NCBI GenBank assembly: GCA_025200525.1
Contig: CM045762.1
Coordinates: 23,873,374-23,937,373, forward strand
Direction of reading: 5' to 3'
Length of the DNA stretch: 64,000 nucleotides
Origin: Camellia lanceoleosa
Taxonomy: Eukaryota > Streptophyta > Magnoliopsida > Ericales > Theaceae
The stretch's first letter is position 1. The number at the start of each line of letters is the position of its first letter. Position numbers and translations under genes: made by a program. Under the pieces are notes generated by a model that ran no database searches, had not been told where the DNA came from, and was given only the letters and a program-made list of their open reading frames with translations. Below, in pieces: positions 49,066 through 59,215 of the stretch.

Positions 49066-50462
49066 TTGTACAATTTTCTTTCATCTTATTTGTATGAATC
49101 TGAAGAATTTGTAAGCGACCATGCTCATCAGGAAGGCTTATCTCCACTTCGACTTCCAAACGTCCAACTGAAAAAGAAAAGAGTCAAAATCCATTTCAAG
49201 AAGAGAGAGAGAGAAGAATTAAAATCTAATTTAGTAAGAAATCTTTATTTAGGAACTTGTCCATATAAAATAATTTCTCTTGAAAATGTCAAACAATCAT
49301 CAATTTTATACCCATTAACCATAATGAAATAATTTTATTTAGCACAACAGAGAAGAGGTATGCACTATAGAAGTCACCTCAAAAGTGCTTCATCAAGCAA
49401 ATCCTTCTGTTGGTCACCCAATCAAAAAACATTGTTCGTTGACTCAACACCATCTATCTAAACAAAGAAGTAATTTTCAATCGGTTCACGAAATTTGTTA
49501 GCTTTGGTGTAGCTTTACCACAGTGACATTTTCCTACTAATATTACAGAGAAGTTGAAATACAATTAAACAAACCTTTGTTAGGAGCTAGTTGACAATGC
49601 TATCATGAACTCCAGTACCATCTCTAGTTGAACCTCTTGACTGCAAGAGCAAGCCAAAGAATAAATTACATAACCAAATAATCAAACTGTTATAGCAATA
49701 ACAAATTATCTTAATTTATTGGATAACATAACACCAGAAGAGATTGCAGAATGGCTAACAATTACATGGCTCATCAACTAAATATTTACTAACATCAACT
49801 AAATCAAAATAGACGTTGGGACCTAATTTGCAGATTGAGCAATGAAATTAAAAACTAGTTGTCGGCAAATGCAAGTCCTCAGAAGTGTGAATGTTAATAA
49901 GACTTGTCAGACAAGCTCTCGAAAGTGTGATGTTCTCTAGACTACATTCATATAATGTAAAAACATTTATTTGAGGATTCAGATTGTTTGCTCAATCTGA
50001 AAATCAAACATTCAAATCATTACTCAACAGTTCTTTCATGATGAAGCAGCAGTTGAATGTGCACTTCAACAAAACTCTTTTTCTTCATAAGAAAAGCAAA
50101 AGGGAAGAGAACCCAAAAAATTCCATTCATCATATAACCACCAAAACTTATACTCAGCGACCCCATGGCAAATAATAGCAGCTAATTGTTCTGCCAACCC
50201 ACAAGTTCAAGAAGCAGTGAGAAACATTCAACTAAAATTTTGAGAGCTCCTACCTTACAAATTGCATCAATTTCATCAAATAACATGCAAGTCACTTTGA
50301 TCCCCTGAAAAGAAGAAATGAAAGCATTAGACATAGAAGGGAACGACCAAAAGTAACTTTAGCCAGTGTGGCCCTCTTACCTTGAGTTCTCTGGTCCTGT
50401 TCAACATCAGCAAATAAATCTCTCACATTCTTCTCAGTTTCACCAACAAATTTGCTTAACAC
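49066..50462 (-). pseudogene. NSF: captured fragment of NSF (AAA+ ATPase, D1 domain), five exons
   Basis: NSF is the ATPase that disassembles SNARE complexes. Exon-like blocks, with intervening introns and mostly intact borders, read as follows. Block 50462-50381: [20 protein letters not shown]. Block 50304-50254: MLFDEIDAICK, the Walker B region. Block 49640-49575: SRGSTRDGTGVHDSIVN, then a stop where Gln is expected, then LLTK. Block 49457-49378: IDGVEST, then a frame-disturbed TNRKDLLDEALL region. Block 49167-49066: [20 protein letters not shown] followed by [11 protein letters not shown]. The Walker A part and the D2 domain are absent. Retained introns show capture at DNA level rather than by retrotransposition. 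Stops and frameshifts rule out an active ATPase. Confidence 0.88.
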
Positions 50463-51019
50463 TTAAGGCCCATTAACACTTCAGGCCCACTGTGAGGTCC
50501 AAACATTTTTTGGTTTTTAAGCCTTGGAGAAGTAGAGTCGACATATTTCTAAATCCTTTTTGAGAACTAAGGCATTGGACAAAACAATACCTTAATTAAA
50601 TAGCAACTGTTTGATGGTTAATATTTAAGATGGCTACAGGCAATAATTAGACCCTTAACAGTGGCTACCCTTCGGAACTAATATGAAAGAACTTCTGAAA
50701 CCACTACATGGACAACATAGAATTTAAAAGAACATTAACATGGAAAAACGAAACTCTCCAGTACACCTCTTTCATATATACCTAACTAGTACTCTTATTT
50801 CCAAAACTCTCCACATTATCCCTCTAGAAACCCAATCATGTGTTTTTTTTTTGTTTATGTCAATAAACACCTTATGGAGGTCTATGTTTTTCATTAGTCG
50901 ACTAAGTAGAAAAATAGCTCTATGTGAAAATTTTCTCAGATTTCGATCACATCATCGCGAGATCCTTTACTATAGTTGATGTCTAATGGGCACCCCAGAT
51001 GCAAGGGAAGAGCACATAC

Positions 51020-51150
51020 CTGTGGTTCAGAAAACTTGATTGTGGGTGATGCTATAAGTCCAGCAAGATCATGCTCCATATATTCAAATACAAGGCATAA
51101 ATTGCCTAACACCTTTGAAATGACTAGACCCTCAAGAACAAGGAACCAAG
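51020..51150 (-). pseudogene. captured exon of a CDK-like protein kinase
   Basis: The translated segment contains LEGLVISK and [17 protein letters not shown], then IKFSEPQ followed by a GT donor at 51019-51018. YMEHDLAGL is characteristic of plant CDK-like kinases of the CDKC/IBS1-like group, at the hinge between N- and C-lobes. Catalytic motifs (HRD, DFG) are not present. It is joined in frame to the dymeclin fragment upstream within one 108-aa ORF (51262-50936). Confidence 0.8.
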
Positions 51151-51186
51151 AGAACAAGGAACCAACAAAGCTTGGAACATTTTTCA

Positions 51187-51843
51187 GAATTATGATCATC
51201 AAGGAACCAAGAGAAGTTTGATGGAGCAGGCGTTCTTGGTACCATGGAACACTTGGCAGCATCTGTTCAAATAAATAAGATGTTAATATGATCTTTATAT
51301 AATCCAGTTAAATGATAGCCTAAAGAGGCAGTACTCACCAGCTTGTGAATACTGGCATTGAAAGAAGAATCTTGACTAAGTACTAGCAGAATAATCAGCA
51401 CCATGTAGATTTGATTGGATGTCCCTTTTGAAGCATTATACAGTGTTTCCAGTATGGGCATCAACTGTTGATTTCATTGCATAATGCAAATAAAATTAAG
51501 ATATGTGGCATTTATGTTACGTAAACTACTAAAAATGATGACTGCTCATAAGATTTTTTAGTTACCATTGTACACAAAATTTTGTAAATCGTGTCCATGA
51601 CATCACTTATCTGACAAGTAATAACCATTGTTCTTTTTTTTTCTAAAAATTTTATTTTATCTCTTGCCAAGGTTACCACACAACAATAGGTGGGCTAACT
51701 AAATACAAATAAGATGGAAATGATAGCTGCAACTCCATACCAGTGTATCCAAATCTGTTCGTACCAAGACATACTCCAGAAAATCTGAGTTCCCATGCAC
51801 TAATGAGTAAAGCAGTAAGATAGCAGTTTCATCAGCCAAGTAC
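51187..51843 (-). pseudogene. captured fragment of dymeclin, three exons
   Basis: Dymeclin is a conserved Golgi-associated protein. The blocks are 51843-51741 ([20 protein letters not shown] then [14 protein letters not shown]), 51464-51339 ([20 protein letters not shown] ... [14 protein letters not shown]) and 51262 to about 51187 ([20 protein letters not shown] then MIIIL). Each is bounded by AG acceptor and GT donor signals. The order and orientation are those of the parent gene. The last block runs without a stop into the kinase fragment. Confidence 0.85.
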
Positions 51844-52029
51844 CTGAGGAGACAGTAGTCACAAAACCAATAAATTTACTTAAAGGATAAACAAATAGAT
51901 AATACAATTTGATGATATGCACATAAAGTTTTTAACGGTGAATGCATTATGCTAGGCACTTTACCCCTTGTGACGCAAGGTATAAGCCTCAAGGCGTAAA
52001 CATTTTGAATTTTTATATTTAGTGAACAA

Positions 52030-52330
52030 CTAAAATGGCTTAGTGTCATCATCCCATTCAATAAATTTTCTGTGGCATAACCATCTGAGAGAATCCTGTG
52101 CTGACTTCACTACATCTTCAAATGGCTTTGTAGAATTGAGAAGAGTACACCTCACATATCGATGAATATCATTGGCAGTTTGAACAATTCCACCAGCGAC
52201 AACTTCTAAGATTGCATGGGTCATCCCATTCGTATCTTCAGAAAGACAAGAATGCAGCAGACAGCTGTCACTAAGAATTCCCATAATTCTTTTGACATCT
52301 TCTAGTTTGCAAAGTAGAACCTAGTTAGAT
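52030..52330 (-). pseudogene. captured fragment of a DNA polymerase theta / TEBICHI-type helicase
   Basis: The open segment reads [14 protein letters not shown], then [31 protein letters not shown] and [19 protein letters not shown]. This resembles the winged-helix region after the helicase core of Pol theta/HELQ proteins, where a similar ILE-I-x-GG and CTLL pattern occurs. Helicase motifs and the polymerase domain are absent. Identification is from memory of the family; a different HELQ-like parent is possible. Confidence 0.65.
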
Positions 52331-53220
52331 GAAATCATAAAAATGATCAAAATTAGAATATTACACTGACTTCCCTGTTAGAGTTGTTGGCTGACCAAGA
52401 TTAAAGGGAAACGTGAAGTTAACCTTTTGCTCTTTAACAATACCAAAATTCCATCACTATATTTCTATCCAAACAAATCCTTTCCTTTAGTATCTGTTAC
52501 CAAACAAACACATATTTCAAAACCATCCATTTTGCTCTCTAACCAAACACTATCACCACCCACAACCTCCCCTATTTCATTAGCCAAACAAAATCCAATG
52601 CCATCCCCCATTCCATTGTTCCCACCTGTGCCTCCACCTTCACTACTCCACACTCTCTGTCCCACTCATTCTCCCATTCTGTCTATTGATTGCATCACCT
52701 AAAACCCACAACACAGTTGGTGAATCAATTATAGGATTATGGGGCTACCACCACCACCGTAGCATACAAATCCAAAGAAATTCACTGCATCTATTTGGTA
52801 AACTAACATTGATTGAAATAAGGATTTTATGTTAGGGAAGGGTTTTAGCCATGGAAGTCGTGCATTGATCACACGATTTCAATGAAATCGTGAAATCAAT
52901 ACACATATTAACTCTCCATTGCTTTTAATATCATATTTTCAAAAAACGTTTTATCTTAAAGTCATGTTTTGAAAACATGATTTCAAAAACAAACTTGGTT
53001 TGGTATATAATTTCACAACGGCTCGAGTTTGGGAAATTTGTTTCGAAATGACGTGTGTTTGGTATAAAAAAAAAAAAAAACTATCTATTCACGTTACACA
53101 GCCAACGTGGTCTCATATTTTAAAATTTCATTAGGGCTTAGATATTCACACTGCAGCAGATCCCCCTAAACATACAAGACACATATAGGCTTGAACACGA
53201 GAGCAGGAGGAAGAAACAAA

Positions 53221-53282
53221 CCGCAGACATCATCTCCAGTGGCATATTTCCCAAAGATAATCTTTTAATAGCTTCTCAAGAG
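53221..53282 (-). pseudogene. captured exon resembling zeta-class glutathione transferase
   Basis: After an AG acceptor (53284-53283) the sequence reads ALEKLLKDY, then, after a one-base shift, GKYATGDDV. This matches the ALEKLL...GKYATGDEV segment of GSTZ/maleylacetoacetate isomerase. It is only about 60 bp, so the call is tentative. Confidence 0.5.
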
Positions 53283-53289
53283 CTGCAAT

Positions 53290-55130
53290 GTGTGTACATA
53301 GAAATCAGCTCAAATTCAACACTCAATTTTCAAAGCAACCTTAATCATATCATAGCAAACTTGATTTTTGGTCACTGTTTGCCCAGAAATTACCAAACTC
53401 TAATGGAAAATTTCCCAACTTAAAAGTTAAAATAGGTTAGGATTTTTTCAGAGGAATTCTACAAAAAGAAACTCCTATCGATGATGAATTTAAATCAGCA
53501 GTGATTTTTTTCCTAATGCTTAGTACAAGATCAAATTCTCACCTAACTTCATGGTAATTGAAACTTAAACCAATAGGAAGACATGATGCACTTTCAATCC
53601 ACTCCCCACATTCATGGAGATGATTACCTATTGAATATGCTAATCCTAATTATGTATGTTCAATCAGATAAATTGATGCATTCTTATTGAATGCGTTGAT
53701 TAATCCTTTTAAAGCACCAGAACTTCTGTGCAAAGTCCTATATTTGATACAATACTAAGATCATTTGAATGGTTTGTAGATCCTCATGGCATAAAATATA
53801 AAGTTGCCTCAAATTTAACTTGCATTGCACATAAGTTGTCTGGCTTGAAAAAAAGGAAAAAGAAAAAAAGGATAGAACATGTTTCCATTGGACTGAACCA
53901 TAGGTTGTATTAAAAAAGTTCCATCTTTTCAATATAAGGCATACTAAAACAAGGTATATTAATGACATGCCAATTTTCATTTGTTGAACTCCAACACTCG
54001 TCTTTAGACACTTCTGACACGTGTCAAACACGTCCAGTTATTATTATTATGATGATTATTATTATCAACTAAAATTTAAACTCAGACACACTTTGGAAAT
54101 TTGAGGGACACATAACATTACAAATTTGAACAAAATAAATTAGGAACTAATAATTATAAAAAAAAAATGTAAATTTATACCCATTAATCCATTCTCATTT
54201 GAACTTTGGAAATGCGTGTTATGTTGTGTATTTTTATTAACTTTGACTGAAATATTTATATATATAACATATGATAAATATAAAAAAATTATATTTTACT
54301 CATGACCCCACGTAATGTCCTGCACTTTTTTTGAAAACTGTTGTATCGGTGTCCATGTCCATGCTTACTAGATTATAGGGTTTTTGGTAGAGGACAAAGT
54401 GAAGATTTGAATAGATAACAAGATCATATCTTCTACTTTTTATGTATTTGTTTGATGATCCTAACAAAGTGTCCATGCATACTTTTTATGTATTTATTTT
54501 ATCAAAATAAAACTTGTTCTTGTAGTGAGAGTGTATTTTGAAATAAAATAAACAAATAAATAAAATCAAGATAGGAGAAGATGAGAGCAGAGAGCTTTCC
54601 ATTTTTGTAAAAAAACACTAATAGATGCAATCACTATCCCTTTGCTCTGTTTCTCGCAACCAAACAAATGTTAAATAAGCAAGATCGAGCATAAAACACC
54701 AATTAAAGTTTAAGGACCAGAGCTTGACGGCAAATTTTCAAGTTTAACGATGAAACCCAAATTTTCCAAATTTCCCAAGAGCTTCAGCAGACTTTCAAGA
54801 ACAAATCACAAAATCCCCAAATTTGAGAATAAATTTAGAACAAATCAAACCCAAATTTCCAAGAAAAAATCAACCCAAATTTCACAAATTTAAATAAATT
54901 TCTGAAACGAATTTACAAAATAAAGACCTGGATTCTAGTATGATTGATGAATTTCTTCTTTGGGATTGATTTGCAGATGAGCTTCTTCTTTGGGATCGAT
55001 TTAAACCGTAGTTAATCGATGAGACTTCTCTAACGCAATACAAAACATATATATATATACATAAACCCTAAAACCATTGTAAAACCCCAAATCAATGACC
55101 TTTGAACAACACAGTCATACAAAATCAACT
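53290..55130. other. unassigned interior of the Pack-CACTA element
   Basis: AT-rich sequence between the GSTZ-like and CSN8 fragments. No coding match was recognised. A palindromic ACACGTGT motif is at about 54019. Some stretches (54720-54930) are rich in CCCAAATTT-type repeats. It may contain captured introns or promoter DNA that cannot be traced by eye. Confidence 0.4.
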
Positions 55131-55133
55131 CAC

Positions 55134-55352
55134 ATGTCGCCGATGTAGATGTGGCCTAGAAGATGAATCGAGTAGGGCCATTCATCACGAATGTAATCCC
55201 TGCGTTGAAACCTAGGCGAGAGAGAGAGCGAGTAAATTAGGGTTTGATAAGAAGAGAGATCAATAATAGAATAGAAGGATGGGTAGTGTATGTGCCTGGA
55301 GGATGAGGTCGTCGCAGATATCGGCGATCTTGTCGTAGGATTTGGAAGCCAT
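55134..55352 (-). pseudogene. CSN8: captured first two exons of COP9 signalosome subunit 8
   Basis: CSN8 (COP9/FUS7) is a subunit of the complex that removes NEDD8/RUB from cullins. Exon 1 (55352-55296) starts with ATG and reads MASKSYDKIADICDDLILQ. Its donor is GC rather than GT. Exon 2 (55199-55134) encodes DYIRDEWPYSIHLLGHIYIG followed by D and a GTGAGT donor. The remaining exons are missing. It is the most 5' gene fragment in the element, so it could bring a promoter, start codon and leader for transcription through the other captured pieces. Confidence 0.8.
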
Positions 55353-55699
55353 TGCGTCGCTGTGGATCGCTCACGACGGTTAGATCTCGGCCTAGGATTC
55401 AAATCTGATTTAGATTTCGACGATCTTCTCGGATCCGGCAGAGGCACCAGTGGAGGAGGAGGAGAAGGAGGCGGATCATCGACGGCGGTGGGTGTTTAGG
55501 GGAGAGAGAGAGAGAGAGAGGCACCAGAGGAGGACGGATGAGGATCATCGACGGCAGTGCTCATCTGCGGCGGTGGCCGTGGCGATCTGTGCCGGTGGTG
55601 GTGGCCTGCGGTGAGGTGAGGCTTGGTGTGAGAGGTTTGAACAAATGGTTGTAAACAGAGAACAGGGGCGGTGATATGTATCCCACGGAAAAAACATTT

Positions 55700-56045
55700 C
55701 ATCTTTAGCGACAAAATTTGTTTTTTGTTGCAGAATCTTAACATATAACGACCAAAATTTGGTCGGCCATTGTCTACCAGTGCATTTACATATCAAAACG
55801 ACGTCGTTTTGATATCTGCGACTAAATTGTGTTGGTCGCTAAAAGATATTCTTGTACCAATCTTTCACCTCCTGACATCATTTTTAGCGACCAATGTTTT
55901 AAATTGGTCGCAGAAAATCACCTTTTTGCAACAAAATTATTTTAGTTGGTAATAATATCAACTTTTAGCTACAAAATATTTTTTGGTCGGAAAATGTCAT
56001 TTTTTTGCGACTAAAATTTTTTTGGTCGGCAAAAGTGGTCGGCAA
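55700..56045. repeat. right subterminal repeat array of the CACTA element
   Basis: Degenerate copies of (G/A)CGACCAA...TTGGTCG(C/G) and TTTTAGCGAC motifs, spaced 40-60 bp, mirror the left array. They include AAACGACGTCGTTTTGAT, itself palindromic (55795-55812). Confidence 0.8.
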
Positions 56046-56866
56046 ATATGTAAATTCTTGTAGTGTAAGATGAAATTAGTTACGGTGGAAATAGTATTAC
56101 ATCAGTTGAGTTCGTATCTTATCATACATCTTAGGGTTAGTATTAGAATGGTTTAGTATTAGAATTTTGGGTTGGTATGAAAATTTCATTAAAATTAACT
56201 CCACTCATTTAATTTTTTATATTATTATATCAAGCTATATTAAATTAGTGTTTTATTTATATCTTGTTAATTTATCATATCAAACAATTTTCATATTTAA
56301 TTAAAAAATAAAAAATATATAGATATGTATAAGTTAAAATTTTATGAGAAGTAATCACTTGGAGCTGAAATTATTTATAAATATTTAATTTTAACTCAAT
56401 TTCAGTTATATTTAACATATATGAATATGTAAACTCTATTTTTAATTATATTGACTTTAAATAATAAACAAAGATGTAAGGTTATTTCAAATGGGAAAAA
56501 AAATAATTAGAACAAATTATACTTTACCTCTTTAACCTATCACTCAATAAAACATTTAATCCCTTAACAAAAAATACTATTTTGGACTGCATTGAACTAT
56601 CAATTTAATAGTTTGCATTATGATAACTCAACTTGAGAAATTCTTATGTATTCTAATTTTAACGGGGCAAATAATAAGAATATTAGAAGCTATTGCATGA
56701 TATAAATTATAGTTAAAATATATCATTTGGAGATAATGTTAACAACCCTTTGAAATACATTCATCCATATCCAATATTTATGTTGGAAATAATTATTGTA
56801 TAAACTCACAAATCTTATAATTTTTTTACTCATTAATGCGTCACCTATTAAAGTGAGTGATGTTTT

Positions 56867-58442
56867 TGTAGAAGGTCAGAAATTAAATCCCAAATTAAGT
56901 ATGGGCCTAAGTACTGAGGTCGCCCTTCTGAGACGACTAGGAAAGAAAAAAGAGTATGAGCTAAAGCCCAAGGGAAGTGGGCCATCAATGGGCTGAAGTA
57001 GGTCCGACTCGCCAAGGGTTCAAAAGGACTCCACGAAGGAAAATGCCTAAGTCAAGTTGCAGAGGCAACACATGCGACGGTCAAGTTGTAGAGGGAATAC
57101 TTGCGGCGGTCAAGTTGCTGAGGCACTTTGTCTCAGCGCCGCCATTCCCCAATGATGTCGGTTCAGCCCCCACTTGGAGTTGCTGAGGGAAGGAGAGAAC
57201 CGAAGCAACTAAGTTGCAGAAGCATTACTTGCAGCGCCCAAGTTGCAGAGGCACTTTGTCGGCGCCGCCATCTCCAATATTGTCGGTTTTGCCATTTAAA
57301 CTTGCAGCGGGAAATGACTACCGCAGCAACTACAGCCGCCGCAACCAACTTACGGAGGGAACATTCCACCAAGGTGATAGCAACCTTTGGGAAAAGCTCC
57401 CCTCTGCAAGTAGAGGCTAATACTTGACGCAGATAGCAGGCCCCAAGGCATTACTAGCCTAGGGTTGATAGCAGGCGCCAAAGTTCATTACCTTGGCGCT
57501 GTTAGCAGGCCCCAAGACTTACTGGTTAGAGCTGATAGCAGGCCCAGAGATACCAGTTTATCGTGGCAACCCCGCGAAGATGGGAGTAGGGCAGCCCGAG
57601 CGCGAGGGACTCCCTTTCCATTTACCTAGGTCATGAACCTACCTTAATCACATAGGTAGGACTAAGGAAGCCTTCTTGGGCTTGGTACTACGGCACAACA
57701 TGACTGATAGCAGGCTTGGCTGTGGCCTTCGCCCTGGGAAGTTGAAGAGTTTGTGGTTAGGTGGCTAAGGGTGGAGGCTTCACTGAGGTGAGCACGAACA
57801 TAGTCGATAGCAGACTAATGGAGTCTTGAGAATGTATGTATTGGGCAAGTAGAACTGAGAAGACAAGTGCAGCAACAAGGTTTACCGTTACAAGTACACT
57901 TGCTGAGGTTCAAGCTGAGAAGGCTAGTGCAGCAACAAACTCTCCTGTTACAACTGCACTTGCTGAGGCTCAAAAGGAAGTTGCAGCGCCAAACACTCTC
58001 GTCACAACTACACTTACTGAGGCTCAAAAAAGGTAGTTGCAGAGGCAAACAGATAGTACATAGTACATGTATAGGGACACGTGACACATCTTGTCAGGTG
58101 GTTCAAGGCAGAATATTCCACGTGATCCTTTAGGACACATGTCATCTCTCTATTTGGCCATTTGGTGTCCTCTTGGTACCAATAAAAAGCTTATAAATAG
58201 GACCTATTTCCCAAGATTCCAGATGATGGATTTTGGGGATTTAGGGGAGATGCTGCCCATTTGTGCACTGCCATACCTTTCTTCTGGAGCTACCTGCTTC
58301 AACCTCACTCAGCTATGCACTCTTCAACTTCCCAGACAGTTGTTACTGCCATCCTCCAGCCATTCCACCATTGTTGGACCATTAGCATAGTTTTGCCTCT
58401 CTAATCACCTTCCTAACCTTGAACCCCTCTATAGTTTTACAT
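56867..58442. other. unassigned GC-richer stretch in copy B, LTR- or promoter-like
   Basis: It is absent from copy A. It contains repeated phrases AAGTTGCAGAGGCA / AAGTTGCTGAGGCAC (57050-57250) and CTGATAGCAGGCCC-type units (about 57430-57560). A coding-like 60-bp minisatellite (listed separately) is followed by a TATA-like TTATAAATAGGACC at about 58191-58204. This resembles the regulatory part of a long terminal repeat, but no matching TG...CA ends or target duplication were found. Confidence 0.35.
57857..58033 (+). repeat. 60-bp minisatellite encoding a 20-aa repeat
   Basis: Units start at 57857, 57917 and 57977 (60, 60 and 57 bp), all in frame within an ORF. The peptide units run EK(T/A)SAAT..., VT(S/T)(T/A)LAE(V/A)Q(A/K), with the third lacking one codon. 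No protein family was recognised. Confidence 0.75.
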
Positions 58443-58654
58443 TTTATTTTATTATTTTTATTGCATGACAATCAATGAGTAAAAAAAGTTAACGTAGTTA
58501 ACATTTCAATGGTATGTTAAGCATAATATAAATTTGATATAAAAGTTTATAAATTTATTTTTTTTATGTTGCAAAATTTTCATTGATTTCATAATATTTT
58601 TCCATCACTCCACTTGAAAAATAATTGTTTCAAAATATTTGTAAAGTTTGATAC

Positions 58655-59215
58655 AAGAAATTGCATTTTTCGCAACACAACAAAATATATTGTTAAAAGA
58701 GAAAACTCGTCGTTAAAAGTTTTGTCGACACACGGAGCTACATCAGCAGCTCGTAGGTAAAAGTGTGTCGGCAAAACTTTTTACCAACGAAATTATCATT
58801 GTGTTAGTAAAAGTAATGCATTTTGCAACAAACATAGTCGTCGGTAAAAGCCTTCATCCATTGTCGGCAATTTACCTTGCGTCGGTGAAAGTAGTTCAAA
58901 TATGATGATTGTGTGGCACTTTTCTCGACAAAAATTTGCGTCGACAAAAAATATACTTTTAGCAACACAATATGAGTCGGCAAAAGTAAACTTTTGGCGA
59001 CACATTCATGTTGGTAAATGTTGCCATTTGCCGGCGATTTGTTTGTCGAGAAAACTTTACTTTTAGCGATGACAAATTTGCATTGGCAAAAAATACACTT
59101 CTAGCAATACAATATGAGTCGGCAAAAGTAAACTTTTGGCAACACATTTACCGACAAATTGTTTTTCGAGAAAGCTCTACTTTTTGGCAACGATAAATTT
59201 GCATCGACAAAAATA
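58655..59215. repeat. subterminal repeats of the second CACTA element
   Basis: Irregular copies of GTCGGCAAAAGTAAACTTTTGG, TTTTAGCAACACAATATGA and TTTGTCGAGAAAACTTTACTT motifs occur with 40-60-bp spacing on both strands. They resemble the TCGGCAAAAGT motifs at the ends of the first CACTA element, suggesting related transposase-binding sites. Confidence 0.75.

Larger units (their letters stand above)
48073..56065. mobile_element. Pack-CACTA transposon carrying six host-gene fragments (7993 bp)
   Basis: The inverted termini are CACTACAAGAATTAAC and, reverse complemented, CACTACAAGAATTTAC. The 3-bp target duplication is TAA (48070-48072 and 56066-56068). Copy A has the uninterrupted site TTTAATAAGATGAAATTAG at about 32192-32210, confirming both limits. 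Subterminal arrays of palindromic GCGACCAAAA/TTTTGGTCGC repeats occupy the first 0.7 kb and last 0.35 kb. No TNPD or TNPA transposase was recognised inside. Instead, fragments of CSN8, a zeta glutathione transferase, a Pol theta-type helicase, dymeclin, a CDK-like kinase and NSF lie in one orientation (minus strand), with introns kept. This matches the gene-capturing non-autonomous CACTA elements described in plants. Confidence 0.92.
47081..58645 (+). repeat. direct segmental duplication, copy B (interrupted by transposons)
   Basis: Copy B starts immediately after copy A ends, in the same orientation. Its homologous pieces are 47081-48072, 56066-56198, 56511-56866 and 58443-58645. It lacks all insertions found in copy A. 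Instead it carries an 8-kb CACTA element (48073-56065), an unassigned 1.6-kb stretch (56867-58442) and the end of a second CACTA element from about 58648. Confidence 0.8.

Noticed and set aside
57128..57427. Overlapping ORFs at 57.1-57.4 kb on both strands
   Set aside because: Open in several frames because of GCA/GTT-rich repeated phrases; no family recognised.
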